Positions 9,197 through 18,208 of a DNA stretch of 64,000 nt are shown here, piece after piece. The notes beneath the pieces are model-generated. The model was not told where the DNA came from. It ran no database searches and saw nothing but the letters and a program-made list of their open reading frames with translations. Position numbers and translations under genes: made by a program. The DNA lies in assembly GCF_023111095.1 (NCBI RefSeq), contig NZ_JALGYW010000002.1, positions 1-64,000 on the forward strand, read 5' to 3'. The stretch's first letter is position 1. Each line of letters starts with the position of its first letter. Source of the stretch: Maribellus sp. YY47 (GTDB taxonomy: Bacteria; Bacteroidota; Bacteroidia; Bacteroidales; Prolixibacteraceae).

Positions 9197-9874
9197 ATGG
9201 ACAAAAAACTACTGGAATACTTATCGGGATACCTCACCTCTCAACGCCTCGAACTTTTCAATAAAATACTGAATATGCGCACCCGGTATCTTACCGTTGT
9301 GCTCGAAGATATATTTCAACCTCAAAATGCCAGCGCTGTTCTGCGCACCTGCGATTGTTTTGGCATCCAAGACATCCACGTTATTGAGGGCCGCAACGAG
9401 TTTAAAGTAAACGGCGAGATTGCCATGGGTTCATCGAAATGGCTGACGGTAAACAAGTACAAAGGCGCAGATAACGGAAACGTGGAAATGATCAGAAAAT
9501 TAAAAGCCCAAAATTACCGTATTGTAGCCACCACCCCACATTTGAATGATCAGGAATTGCCTGATTTTGACCTTTCGAAAGGAAAAACTGCTTTGGTATT
9601 CGGCTCCGAACGTCCCGGGCTTACAGATACACTGATTAACGAAGCGGATGAGTTTTTGAAAATTCCAATGTATGGTTTTACCGAAAGTTTCAATATCTCG
9701 GTTTCTGCTGCGGTTATTCTTCATCATCTCACCCAAAAACTTAGGGAGAACGACACGATTGACTGGCATTTAAGTGACGACGAAAAAGATGAACTTAAGC
9801 TGGATTGGATCAGAAAAAGTATAAAACGACACGAACTGATCGAAAAAAGATTTTACAAAGGGAATCTACCGTAA
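9197..9874 (+). CDS. trmH: TrmH-like tRNA 2'-O-ribose methyltransferase (SpoU family)
   Basis: A SPOUT-fold methyltransferase that would transfer a methyl group from S-adenosylmethionine to the 2'-OH of a guanosine, in TrmH G18 of the tRNA D-loop. The 225-residue protein has the three SpoU motifs: NASAVLRTCDCFG with N44 and R50, LVFGSERPGL, and IPMYGFTESFNISVSAA, which forms the knotted cofactor site. The C-terminal tail DWIRKSIKRHELIEKRF is the RNA-binding extension typical of TrmH and helps separate it from rRNA methyltransferases of the same family. It is a single-gene unit with its own promoter and ends one base from the convergent glycosyltransferase gene. Confidence 0.9.
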   Translation: MDKKLLEYLSGYLTSQRLELFNKILNMRTRYLTVVLEDIFQPQNASAVLRTCDCFGIQDIHVIEGRNEFKVNGEIAMGSSKWLTVNKYKGADNGNVEMIRKLKAQNYRIVATTPHLNDQELPDFDLSKGKTALVFGSERPGLTDTLINEADEFLKIPMYGFTESFNISVSAAVILHHLTQKLRENDTIDWHLSDDEKDELKLDWIRKSIKRHELIEKRFYKGNLP

Positions 9875-9875
9875 C

Positions 9876-11063
9876 TCAGGCTCGTTTTGATTTTTCCCAG
9901 TTCACCGGTTGCCGGCCTTTGAGGTAACGCAACATCCCGCGAATTCCGGCATAATTAATCATCACAAAATAATACGGTGCGAATAACATTTTCAGCCGAA
10001 TTCGCTTTTGCTCAAAATACCAACCGAATACCGCAATTCCATAACACACTAACTGAAGCCAGAATACCAGTGCATAAAAGTTAGAAGGGCACCAGGTATT
10101 ATGTTGCATCACCAACAGTAAATTCACGAACGGAAGCAAAAACAGCGCAATTGGAGTGAGGGTCCAGCGCAGCACCTTGTGTGAAAAGTATTGCCACGAA
10201 AGAATTCCGTAACGAAAAGGATTCATCAGGCCTCTTAAACGGAAAATGGTTTGAACGCCACCTGCTGCGATCCTGATTTTTCGCTTTAACTCTTCGCGTA
10301 CATTTAGCGAAGCAGTCTCTTCGGCGTAGGCCCCCGGAGCGTATGCAATTGTATATCCCTGCATGGCAATACGCAGCGAAATAATAAAATCATCAAGTAC
10401 AATATCGGGTTCCAGCTCCTGAAAAAGTTCTTTTCTAATGGCAAATACGCCTCCGTCGGCACCTATTACTGAGTTAAAATCTGAATCCATTTTTTTCATC
10501 CAGGATTCAATATGCCAGTATAATCCTTCTCCGGAGGACGCAGCAGTATTATCTGCTTCCTGCACAATCCTTTTCTCTCCGGCAACACATCCTACTTTAG
10601 GTGAATGAAATTTCTGAACGATTTCTTTTACAGTATCCGGGCCCAGAATGGTATTGCAATCAGAAAAAATAATGATATCCCCCTTAGCGAGCCTCATTCC
10701 ATGGTTTATGGCATTAACTTTCCCTTTTCTTTCCGGCAAATATTCGACATCAATTCCAGAGTACTTTTTCAACTTCTCGTTTGTGCCATCATCCGAGCCG
10801 TCTGAAACCCATAAATACTGAATTTTTCCCTTTGGATAATTAAGTGCGAAGGAGTTTGCTACCTTTTGCTCAATATAATCTTTCTCGTTATAGGCTGGTA
10901 CAAATAGGCAAACTTCGGGTTCAGAAGATGCAGAATACAGGTTTTCTTTCGCCGGAGCAACTGCCTGCTTTAATTTTACCAGAAGCCACAAAATCAAACC
11001 ATAACCCAGGTAAGTGTAAAACAGGATGAATAACAAAACCCAGAATATGATGGTTAGCATCAT
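9876..11063 (-). CDS. Membrane glycosyltransferase, family 2
   Basis: A processive-type GT-A glycosyltransferase of 395 residues. A membrane helix opens the protein (IIFWVLLFILFYTYLGYGL). The nucleotide-sugar domain follows with FVPAYNEKDYIEQKV, LWVSDGSDDGT, IIFSDCNT (acidic metal site) and GADGGVFAIRKELF, then the acceptor/base segment LDDFIISLRI and RKIRIAAGGVQT. Three or four C-terminal membrane helices follow. Such proteins build envelope or exopolysaccharides on the cytoplasmic face. Its start overlaps the stop of the family-4 glycosyltransferase by four bases (ATGA), so the two are co-translated. Donor and acceptor are unknown. Confidence 0.9.
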   Translation of the reverse strand: MMLTIIFWVLLFILFYTYLGYGLILWLLVKLKQAVAPAKENLYSASSEPEVCLFVPAYNEKDYIEQKVANSFALNYPKGKIQYLWVSDGSDDGTNEKLKKYSGIDVEYLPERKGKVNAINHGMRLAKGDIIIFSDCNTILGPDTVKEIVQKFHSPKVGCVAGEKRIVQEADNTAASSGEGLYWHIESWMKKMDSDFNSVIGADGGVFAIRKELFQELEPDIVLDDFIISLRIAMQGYTIAYAPGAYAEETASLNVREELKRKIRIAAGGVQTIFRLRGLMNPFRYGILSWQYFSHKVLRWTLTPIALFLLPFVNLLLVMQHNTWCPSNFYALVFWLQLVCYGIAVFGWYFEQKRIRLKMLFAPYYFVMINYAGIRGMLRYLKGRQPVNWEKSKRA

Positions 11064-12262
11064 TTGATGTATTGTTTGTAAAAATCAATGAGTTTACTGG
11101 CAGTAGTTACGTTATCAAATTTTTCGTGAATAAACCCGATGGCGTTTCTGCCAAGGCTATCATACAGTTCCTTATCTTCAACCAGTTTTGAAACGGCTTC
11201 GACAAACTCGTCTGTATTTTCTGCAATCAAAATGTGTTTGTCTTTCTCCACTTCAATCCCCTCGGCTCCAATGGGTGTTGATACGATGCTTTTTCCGAGC
11301 GCCATTCCCTCAATAATTTTAATACGCATACCCGACCCCGAAAAAAGCGGAACAATCATGATTGCTTTTGAATTCATAAACTCATAAGCATCGGCCACTT
11401 CGCCCAGAAACTGCACATTCGGCTGGTCCAATTTCTTTTCGAACCACGCCGGAGCATTCCTTCCGGCCACATAAAACTTGAGTTCAGGATATTTTTTATG
11501 AAGGACCGGCCAGCAATTCTGTATAAACCAAAGCAATCCTTCCTGGTTGGGTCCCCACTCCATCGAACCGATGTGAAAAAGCGAAGGGTATTCCAGGTTC
11601 CGCGAACTGGGAAATAATATGGAACTGTCGATTCCCGTTTGAGAAACCATCGATGGTTTGCGGTTCCCCATGCCATACAAGATAGAATCGTCGCGCTGAG
11701 TTATCGGAACCAGCACATCGTAATTATTTAGCAGCCGTGTTTCAAACTTCCGAATTCGGAGGGATAAATTCCTCATATAAAACTTCTTGAGTCCTTTATT
11801 GATTTCGGCCGACCTTCCCCAAATCTCGTGTTCGATATTGTGTGCCCGGTAAACGATCAGTGCTTTAGAGAACTCACGAATCAACGAAATATACGGACAA
11901 ACATACAGGCCTTCCAATTGGATGATATCGAATTCTTTTTCGGTAAGCAGTTTGATTAATTCGGTTGAAAAATTATCGGCGATAAAACGACTGGCATTGT
12001 ATGGTTGCTGAGAAAACAACAGATTGACTACCAACTTAATGGCGCTAATTCTTGCCGGTACATCGACCAATCTGAACTCGGCCATGTTTTTGATTCGTTC
12101 CGGAATTTCGTCGATGGTAATATGATGTTTCACCGTATTCATGGATAAAACGGTAACATCGTGCCCCAGCAGGGCGAAACCTTTGGTTAAATTCATACAG
12201 GCGATGGCCCCACCGTCTTTGGTAGGATAAGGCACTTTATTGGTAACCTGCAGTATTCTCAT
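11060..12262 (-). CDS. Glycosyltransferase, family 4 type
   Basis: A 400-residue GT-B glycosyltransferase. The N-terminal half begins with VTNKVPYPTKDGGAIACMN, the glycine-rich acceptor-side loop of the family. The C-terminal half has the nucleotide-sugar site FHIGSMEWGPNQEG, then FYVAGRNAP, VQFLGEVADAYEFM, and the EGMALGKSIVSTPIGAEGIE stretch with the family E-x7-E spacing. No signal peptide or membrane helix is seen, so it is cytoplasmic. It follows the LptF/G-type gene by 4 bases and overlaps the family-2 glycosyltransferase, forming a small envelope-biosynthesis operon. The sugar is not predictable. Confidence 0.9.
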   Translation of the reverse strand: MRILQVTNKVPYPTKDGGAIACMNLTKGFALLGHDVTVLSMNTVKHHITIDEIPERIKNMAEFRLVDVPARISAIKLVVNLLFSQQPYNASRFIADNFSTELIKLLTEKEFDIIQLEGLYVCPYISLIREFSKALIVYRAHNIEHEIWGRSAEINKGLKKFYMRNLSLRIRKFETRLLNNYDVLVPITQRDDSILYGMGNRKPSMVSQTGIDSSILFPSSRNLEYPSLFHIGSMEWGPNQEGLLWFIQNCWPVLHKKYPELKFYVAGRNAPAWFEKKLDQPNVQFLGEVADAYEFMNSKAIMIVPLFSGSGMRIKIIEGMALGKSIVSTPIGAEGIEVEKDKHILIAENTDEFVEAVSKLVEDKELYDSLGRNAIGFIHEKFDNVTTASKLIDFYKQYIK

Positions 12263-12266
12263 GGTT

Positions 12267-13748
12267 TTATTTTTCCTTCTCTTTTTTGGAAATCAATTTC
12301 GACAAGCCCAACTTACTAAAAAACTTGGTATAGGTTTCTGTCGACATAATGGCAGAATCGGTTGCAGCTTTGTAAGTAAGCCAAATTCCCATAGGAAGAA
12401 AGATAAACGAGGAAAACCACATTCCCCCGAACATCGACCATACATCTTCGCGGGCCGATTTCTCTCCCGTCATCGAAATAATATAGTACAAAATAAACAT
12501 GAGTATGGACACGATCACCGGCATTCCCAGTCCTCCTTTCCGAATAATGGCTCCCAACGGGGCACCGATAAAGAAAAAGATCAAAACAGCAACCGACAAA
12601 GAAAATTTACGGTGCCGTTCCATTTTATATTTGTTCAGCCATTTCTTTTTGTTATACAGCTGACTTTCATACATATTTACATTTTGAGTTACCCCTCGGG
12701 CACTTTGCAAGGCACTTCCGGCAATTTCAGCCTGAACCCATTTATCTCTGCCGGTAAAAAAGGCATCAAAATCGAAGATTGAATCGGCTACCGGAACCTG
12801 CAGGTTAACTTTCAATGAATCGTGCCGTTGAACCAGGTTGGTCATTTTTTGAGATAGCGTAGCATTCAGGTTAATCTGCTCCATGTACTTGCTCAACTGG
12901 ATGTAATAATCGTCTGACAAAGTATCTTCCATCGCATAAAGTTGCTTAATGGTAAGCATGCGGTATTGATTTTTAAAAATATCTTCGTCTTTACGGTTAA
13001 AGTCAAAACCACGAACCTTCACCCGAATGGTTTGTTCATCAAACGAATCACGTCTGAAGCCGTTATTATCTTTTCCTTTGTTCGCCTGTGATTTGTCGTC
13101 GGCATAATTCACACCGTTAAACAGGTTCAACACCATATACCGCTTGTCTTCAGTTATCCGCAACATTCCGGAATCGGCTACCGTAACACTTTCGTTTGCC
13201 TTACCTCCTGTATGATCGTATATCAGCAAGTCGTAGAGCATTTTGCTTTTACTATCTTTCCTCCCGACTTTAATACTGTAGCCATCCATTTCGTTGGTAA
13301 AAACTCCCGATTGCAGCACCAGTTCAGGACGCTGTTGTTTTACACTAAACATCAGTGTTTGAAAACGAAGGTTTGTTTTAGGCAACACATTGTTCGAGAA
13401 ATAAAAAGCAATGAGTGTTACCAACACCGCAATTACAATCAAAGGTTTCATGATGCGAAACAGGGAAATACCTGCCGATTTCATGGCTACCAACTCGTAA
13501 TTTTCGCCCAGTGCGCCAAAGGTCATAATCGATGCCAGCAACATGGCCAGCGGGAAAGCCAGTGGCAACAAAGCAAATCCGGCATAAAACATCATTTCGG
13601 CTAAAACCCCGAATTCAAGTCCTTTCCCTACCAAGTCGTCTACATATTTCCACAGAAACTGCATGAGTAATACAAACAGCACGATGAAAAAGGTCATAAT
13701 AAAAGGACCAACGAACGACTTTATTATGTATAAATATAAGCGTTTCAT
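12267..13748 (-). CDS. LptF/LptG-family permease (YjgP/YjgQ)
   Basis: An inner-membrane subunit of the LptBFG exporter, which pulls lipopolysaccharide out of the inner membrane using ATP from LptB. The 493-residue protein has three N-terminal membrane helices (FIMTFFIVLFVLLMQFLW; MMFYAGFALLPLAFPLAML; IVIAVLVTLIAFYF), a long periplasmic beta-jellyroll-type domain (about residues 120-370, longer than in E. coli) and three C-terminal helices (FSLSVAVLIFFFIGAPLGAI; MPVIVSILMFILYYIIS; MWFSSFIFLPMGIWL). The LGAIIRKGG segment after helix 4 is a family hallmark. F and G cannot be told apart from sequence alone, so no symbol is given. It heads a run with two glycosyltransferases. Confidence 0.9.
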   Translation of the reverse strand: MKRLYLYIIKSFVGPFIMTFFIVLFVLLMQFLWKYVDDLVGKGLEFGVLAEMMFYAGFALLPLAFPLAMLLASIMTFGALGENYELVAMKSAGISLFRIMKPLIVIAVLVTLIAFYFSNNVLPKTNLRFQTLMFSVKQQRPELVLQSGVFTNEMDGYSIKVGRKDSKSKMLYDLLIYDHTGGKANESVTVADSGMLRITEDKRYMVLNLFNGVNYADDKSQANKGKDNNGFRRDSFDEQTIRVKVRGFDFNRKDEDIFKNQYRMLTIKQLYAMEDTLSDDYYIQLSKYMEQINLNATLSQKMTNLVQRHDSLKVNLQVPVADSIFDFDAFFTGRDKWVQAEIAGSALQSARGVTQNVNMYESQLYNKKKWLNKYKMERHRKFSLSVAVLIFFFIGAPLGAIIRKGGLGMPVIVSILMFILYYIISMTGEKSAREDVWSMFGGMWFSSFIFLPMGIWLTYKAATDSAIMSTETYTKFFSKLGLSKLISKKEKEK

Positions 13749-13776
13749 TAATTCGGTTCTATTGAAGAAACGTGTA

Positions 13777-13784
13777 CAAAACTA
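13777..13784 (-). promoter_or_regulatory. Likely -7 box of the LptF/G-glycosyltransferase operon
   Basis: On the minus strand it reads TAGTTTTG, matching TAnnTTTG. It would give a leader of about 20 bases before the ATG at 13748. A matching -33 box was not found. Confidence 0.4.
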
Positions 13785-13880
13785 AGCTATTTTAGCTTCT
13801 GGGAAAGGAAAAAGAGTTAAGATTACTTATGATTTCATAAAAAATGAGAATCGGAACCAAAGTGTTAGTTCGATTATACT

Positions 13881-14261
13881 TTAAGATCCCAATACATGTT
13901 TAAGGTCGGCTACCTGGGTTTCCCACAAATCTTTGGTTTCCTGTTCTTCTCCTTCTTCTGAAAAATCAGTGATCAACAGGGAAACATCTCCGGTTAGTTC
14001 ATCTTGTGTTATGCGGAATTCAAAATAGGTATCGTCGTCCTCATCAAGCCAGTTAAAGCGTACCAGCCGATTTTCTTTCTGCATCGTCATTTCGGCCGTT
14101 TGTTCTGTTTCATCCCAAACAAAAGTATATTTTCTGCCTTTTACACGCACATCGTCGGCAAACCACTCTGTAAGCCCGGAAGCTGTACTCAGCCTGTTGT
14201 ACAGAACTTTGGGAGAGCAATTAATAAGAAACTCGATCTGAAATCTAATTTTGTCCGGCAT
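13881..14261 (-). CDS. START-like / AHSA1-type domain protein
   Basis: A small soluble protein of 126 residues, read from the ATG at 14261. The open frame extends upstream to 14327, but those 22 residues (MAHRKGCLLVPF...) do not resemble the family, while MPDKIRFQIEFLIN is the usual beginning. The sequence has the helix-grip pattern of START/AHSA1 proteins: an N-terminal strand, NCSPKVLYNRLSTASGLTEWF, strands around KYTFVWDETEQTAEM and RLVRFNWLD, and a long C-terminal helix ending in TQVADLKHVLG. Members bind hydrophobic ligands or act as chaperone cofactors; the job here is unknown. It lies 132 bases upstream of the LptF/G-type gene and may be co-transcribed. Confidence 0.8.
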   Translation of the reverse strand: MPDKIRFQIEFLINCSPKVLYNRLSTASGLTEWFADDVRVKGRKYTFVWDETEQTAEMTMQKENRLVRFNWLDEDDDTYFEFRITQDELTGDVSLLITDFSEEGEEQETKDLWETQVADLKHVLGS

Positions 14262-14378
14262 AAGTTTGATTTTCGGCAATATATATATTATGAACGGAAC
14301 TAACAAACATCCTTTTCGGTGCGCCAAAAGATCTTTTCAAAAAAAATAGATTTTCTGAATGGAAATAAAAATAAATAC

Positions 14379-14386
14379 TATATTTG
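14379..14386 (+). promoter_or_regulatory. -7 box of the tRNA promoter
   Basis: TATATTTG matches TAnnTTTG exactly. It lies 69 bases before the tRNA 5' end, which would give a short 5' precursor. The -33 position has only a weak TTCTG-like match. Confidence 0.5.
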
Positions 14387-14454
14387 CACCGCGAAAATCA
14401 AAACCGATATACGAATCGGGAGTCACAAACGACAGGGTTTTTAGCCCACATAAT

Positions 14455-14528
14455 GGCGAGGTAGCTCAGCTGGTTAGAGCGCATGATTCATAATCATGAG
14501 GTCGGCGGTTCAAGCCCGCCTCTCGCTA
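14455..14528 (+). tRNA. tRNA with anticodon CAU (tRNA-Met, elongator type; Ile2 possible)
   Basis: A complete cloverleaf can be drawn. The acceptor strands GGCGAGG and TCTCGCT pair with G-U at both ends. The D arm is GCTC/GAGC with loop AGCTGGTTA. The anticodon stem CATGA/TCATG holds loop TTCATAA, with anticodon CAT at 14489-14491. The T arm GGCGG/CCGCC has loop TTCAAGC, and the discriminator is A. The first pair is G-U, not the C-A mismatch of initiator tRNA, so it is an elongator Met or a lysidine-modified Ile2 tRNA. Its 3' part is the attachment site of the integrated element; the gene stays whole because the element carries that part. Confidence 0.93.
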
Positions 14529-14533
14529 CTGAA
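14485..14533 (+). repeat. Attachment site, left copy (49-bp direct repeat in the tRNA 3' half)
   Basis: The 49 bases from the anticodon stem to five bases past the tRNA end recur without a mismatch at 30214-30262 in the same orientation. This is the footprint of tyrosine-recombinase integration into a tRNA gene. Sequences diverge immediately outside (T versus C on the left, T versus A on the right). Confidence 0.95.
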
Positions 14534-14538
14534 TATCA

Positions 14539-14576
14539 AGGGATTACAACAACAATGTGATCCCTTTTATTTTTTG
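14539..14576 (+). terminator. Terminator just after the tRNA, supplied by the element
   Basis: AAGGGATTAC pairs with GTGATCCCTT (one G-U) around a short loop, followed by TTATTTTTT. It lies inside the element, immediately beyond the left attachment copy, so it has replaced the tRNA's original terminator, which is now at 30261-30291. It also faces the end of hsdR and may serve both. Confidence 0.65.
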
Positions 14577-14611
14577 TTCAAACTGCGTTCAAACAACCCT
14601 CTAAATAGTAT

Positions 14612-17600
14612 TTATTTAGTTTTCAGATATCTGCCTCCCGAAATATCCCAGAACTTATTGAAAAACGAGGTGAATTTTTCAATCACTGACTCACGTTTTT
14701 TGGTTCGGTCGCCAGTTGGTGTAAACCTTGATACAGGAGGCAAAACTTTTGTAATTGCCGTACCTGTTGTTTGCACGTAACCATCACGGAAAGCATTGTT
14801 TATAAAATGATATGTTTCCTCTTTATTTAAGTTTTCCTCTTCAATAATTATATTCAGTTCTTCAAGTCTTTTAGCATCAACAAATGATTGCCAATCATCA
14901 TCGATATTTGAGGCAGGATTCAAGGAATCAATAAAGCGTTCGATAAGCTCTTTCTTGTTCCGGAGTTCAACGCTTGAATCGATTGCTTTACGGATGCTAA
15001 TTACAATTTCTTTGTCTTTTAAATGACCTTCGTGGTACTTTTTAATAAGTGCTAAAATGTAATCGATATTGATTTCAACCTGCTTTATCAACTCCATTTC
15101 AAAAACAATATCATCATTCACATTTTCGCTATCACCTTTGTTTTTACCTCGAAATTCGTTGTACAGGTTTATATACATGCTATGGTAATCCTGCACATCA
15201 CGTTCGGACAATATTTCGTTACCAGCAAACTCATCGAAAGTGGTAAGTATATTTTTAACCTTTAGAATGGCACTGTAAAGCTTTATGAAATCCTTTTGGT
15301 TTTGCTCGCCAATAATTTGTTCACCAACAGGAAATTTGTCCTGTAAATCGCTAACTAAATCAATATATCCCGGAATATCCTTTTTGCCATCTTTATAACC
15401 GTTGTAGTATTCGTTGTATGTTTTTAGTAGAACAATACCTCCGGCTTCTTTATCACCAAACAGGGCAATACTTTCGTTTGTAGCTTTTTCGAGGTTACGG
15501 AAGCAAATAATATTACCAAAAGTTTTAATTGAGTTAAGAATACGATTTGTGCGCGAATAGGCTTGTAAAAGCCCATGCAAGCGAAGGTTTTTATCAACCC
15601 ATAGGGTGTTTAATGTTGTGGCATCGAAACCGGTAAGGAACATATTTACTACAATTAGCAAGTCTATTTCACGCTGTTTCATGCGTAAAGAAACATCCTT
15701 ATAATAGTTCTGAAACTTATCGGTTGACGTATCATAATTTGTTTTGAATACCTGGTTGTAATCAGAAATAGCCAGTTCCAGAAAATCGCGGTGACTTTCA
15801 GTTAAGCCATCTGTATTTTCAGAGTTTTCTTCATCCAAACCATCTACTTCATCGTCAGGGTCGTTTGCACCATAGCTAAAGATTGTTGCGATTTTTAATT
15901 TTGAAAGTTCCGGTATTTCGGCTTGCTGTTTTTTAAATTCTAAATAGTAGGCTTTGGCAACATCGATTGAGGCAACAGCAAAAATTGCATTAAAACCCGA
16001 TAAACGAATTTTCTGTTTTACCTCTTCAACCTTTGCTCTATTACGGGCAGAAGCTACTTCGGAAACATTTTGCAATGTGCCGAATAAATAGGGCTTGCTA
16101 TTTCGTTTTGTTTTTTGGTCGAAGTGTTCGCGAATATATGTTACAACATTACTTATACGCTTAGGGGCTGCTAAAGCCTTTTCCCTGTCAATATCCCATA
16201 CTTTGGCATCTTTAATGTTTTCCTCTTCTTTCATTGTACTGATGTAATCAATACGGAAAGGGAGAACGTTTTTATCAGTAATGGCATCAACAATTGTATA
16301 GGTATGTAGTTTATCGCCAAAAGCCTGTTCGGTAGTTCGTAAATTGGGTTTACTGCTGCTGCTTGAATTAACTGCAAATATTGGTGTGCCGGTAAAACCA
16401 AACAAGTGATATTTTTTGAATGCTTTTGTAATGGCTACGTGCATATCGCCAAACTGCGAGCGGTGGCATTCATCGAAAATAATAACCGTATGCTGACTAA
16501 AATCGGAATGGCTCTTATTTTTCTTAATCAGCACTGACAGTTTTTGAATGGTTGTAATTATTATCCGTGCATTGGTGTTGCCCAATTGCTTTTTAAGAAT
16601 TGCCGTATTTGTATTGCTATTGGCTGCGCCTTTCTCAAACTTGTCGTATTCTTTCATGGTTTGATAGTCGAGGTCTTTTCTATCAACAACAAATAATACT
16701 TTATCGACAAATGGCAATTTGCTTGCTAATTGAGCCGTTTTAAAAGAGGTAAGTGTTTTGCCGCTTCCGGTTGTGTGCCAAATATATCCACCACCCTCAA
16801 CCGAACCATAGGTTTTGTAATTGTTTGAAACTGTAATCCGGTTTAGGATTCGTTCGGTAGCCACAATTTGGTATGGCCGCATTGCCAACAACAGCTTATC
16901 GGAAGTAAAAACACAATATTTTGTAAGCAGATTTAGCAAAGTATGTTTTGCAAAGAAGGTTCGGCAAAAGTCCATTAAATCGGTAATTGGGCGATTGTTG
17001 GCATCAGCCCACCACGAAGTAAATTCATAGCTATTGCTGGTACGTTTCCCTTTAGTGACTTTGGTGCTGCTTTGTTCTTTAATATGTGAAAAACGGGTTG
17101 TATTGCTGTAATACTTAGTGTATGTACCATTCGATATAACGAAAAGCTGCACATATTCAAATAAACCACTGCCAGCCCAAAATGAATCTCTATTGTAGCG
17201 ATTTATCTGATTGAAAGCTTCTTTAATATCAATACCCCGCTTTTTAAGTTCGATGTGTACCAATGGCAAGCCATTCACCAGAATAGTAACATCATAGCGA
17301 TTAGGGTGTTTACCATCGTCAACTACATATTGGTTAATAACCTGTAGTTTGTTGTTGTGAATATTTGCTTTATCAATCAGATAAATATTCTTTGTTGTGC
17401 CATCATCTTTTGTAAGTAGTTGTATATGGTCTTCCTGAATGGTGGTTGTTTTTTCCTCGATGCCGCTGTTTTGATTGGCAATTTTGCTTTTGAAAAATTG
17501 CTCCCATTCCGAATTTGAAAACTCATAATTGTTTAACAGCTCCAATTGCTTGCGTAAGTTAACAATCAGTTCATCTTCGGTGGTTATAGGTAAATAATCG

Positions 17601-17740
17601 TATGCCTGTGTTTTAAGCTGTTCGATAAAAGCATTTTCGAGGTCTGCCTCGCTTTGGTATGAAGTATCTTTACGATATAGCGGTTGATATTCGGCTACAA
17701 CTGTACTTTCGGGATTTTCGGCTACTAAAGAATAGGTCAT
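14612..17740 (-). CDS. hsdR: HsdR, type I restriction endonuclease subunit
   Basis: HsdR is the motor and nuclease of a type I restriction-modification complex, translocating DNA with ATP and cutting far from the recognition site. The 1042-residue protein has the nuclease motif in VHIELKKRG (PD-(D/E)XK type, near residue 165), then a superfamily 2 helicase: Walker A HTTGSGKT (about 327), DECHR as motif II (about 423), FGFTGTP, and later motifs around FLTGFDATTLNTLWVDKNLR and LLQAYSRTNR. A helical C-terminal domain for HsdM contact follows. It is full length with no frameshift. It is last in the operon, 5 bases after the Doc-like gene. Confidence 0.96.
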   Translation of the reverse strand: MTYSLVAENPESTVVAEYQPLYRKDTSYQSEADLENAFIEQLKTQAYDYLPITTEDELIVNLRKQLELLNNYEFSNSEWEQFFKSKIANQNSGIEEKTTTIQEDHIQLLTKDDGTTKNIYLIDKANIHNNKLQVINQYVVDDGKHPNRYDVTILVNGLPLVHIELKKRGIDIKEAFNQINRYNRDSFWAGSGLFEYVQLFVISNGTYTKYYSNTTRFSHIKEQSSTKVTKGKRTSNSYEFTSWWADANNRPITDLMDFCRTFFAKHTLLNLLTKYCVFTSDKLLLAMRPYQIVATERILNRITVSNNYKTYGSVEGGGYIWHTTGSGKTLTSFKTAQLASKLPFVDKVLFVVDRKDLDYQTMKEYDKFEKGAANSNTNTAILKKQLGNTNARIIITTIQKLSVLIKKNKSHSDFSQHTVIIFDECHRSQFGDMHVAITKAFKKYHLFGFTGTPIFAVNSSSSSKPNLRTTEQAFGDKLHTYTIVDAITDKNVLPFRIDYISTMKEEENIKDAKVWDIDREKALAAPKRISNVVTYIREHFDQKTKRNSKPYLFGTLQNVSEVASARNRAKVEEVKQKIRLSGFNAIFAVASIDVAKAYYLEFKKQQAEIPELSKLKIATIFSYGANDPDDEVDGLDEENSENTDGLTESHRDFLELAISDYNQVFKTNYDTSTDKFQNYYKDVSLRMKQREIDLLIVVNMFLTGFDATTLNTLWVDKNLRLHGLLQAYSRTNRILNSIKTFGNIICFRNLEKATNESIALFGDKEAGGIVLLKTYNEYYNGYKDGKKDIPGYIDLVSDLQDKFPVGEQIIGEQNQKDFIKLYSAILKVKNILTTFDEFAGNEILSERDVQDYHSMYINLYNEFRGKNKGDSENVNDDIVFEMELIKQVEINIDYILALIKKYHEGHLKDKEIVISIRKAIDSSVELRNKKELIERFIDSLNPASNIDDDWQSFVDAKRLEELNIIIEEENLNKEETYHFINNAFRDGYVQTTGTAITKVLPPVSRFTPTGDRTKKRESVIEKFTSFFNKFWDISGGRYLKTK

Positions 17741-17745
17741 AATAG

Positions 17746-18207
17746 TTAAATATTTTCGTCGAAACCAATTCCTTGATTATCGATTGCTAACAATAATTTA
17801 AATTTGAGTTCCTCACAAAAATCTTCCTCATTCATAAGAAAAGAATGTACTAACTCAGCCAACAACTCTTTTTCAATGCGACCGGCAGCCAAATGGTAAC
17901 TAATATTTTCCATTTCGTGCAGGAATCGTTCTATGCAAAACAAATACCCATTGAAGGATAAAAATTGAACACCTAACGTAATTGATAAGCGTTTATTACC
18001 ATCGGAATAAGCATGATTACGATTAATTGACCAAATCAGATGTACCAGTTTATCCTCAAAAGTGGGGTAATAATCGTCAATCTGTATCAATTCCAAAGCA
18101 CTCAATAAATAACCGATATTAATGACATCATAATTGCCACCACCGCTATATTCTATTGTTTTGCGATGCGTATGTTCTGCCTGCTCCGGTGTAATATAAA
18201 AAATCAT
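17746..18207 (-). CDS. Doc-like Fic-domain protein (possible toxin)
   Basis: A 153-residue protein of the Fic/Doc superfamily. The core motif is H65-AYSDGNKR73, matching the death-on-curing signature HxFx(D/E)xNKR with Tyr in place of Phe. Doc-type enzymes phosphorylate, and Fic-type enzymes AMPylate, protein targets; the DGNKR form is nearer to Doc. Helices around GYLLSALELIQ and EDKLVHLIWSIN fit the fold. It lies one base after the RhuM-like DNA-binding gene and 5 bases before hsdR, both in the same operon. It may be a toxin, with the RhuM-like protein as partner, or a modifier of restriction activity. The catalytic residues appear intact; the biological role is inferred. Confidence 0.82.
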   Translation of the reverse strand: MIFYITPEQAEHTHRKTIEYSGGGNYDVINIGYLLSALELIQIDDYYPTFEDKLVHLIWSINRNHAYSDGNKRLSITLGVQFLSFNGYLFCIERFLHEMENISYHLAAGRIEKELLAELVHSFLMNEEDFCEELKFKLLLAIDNQGIGFDENI

Positions 18208-18208
18208 A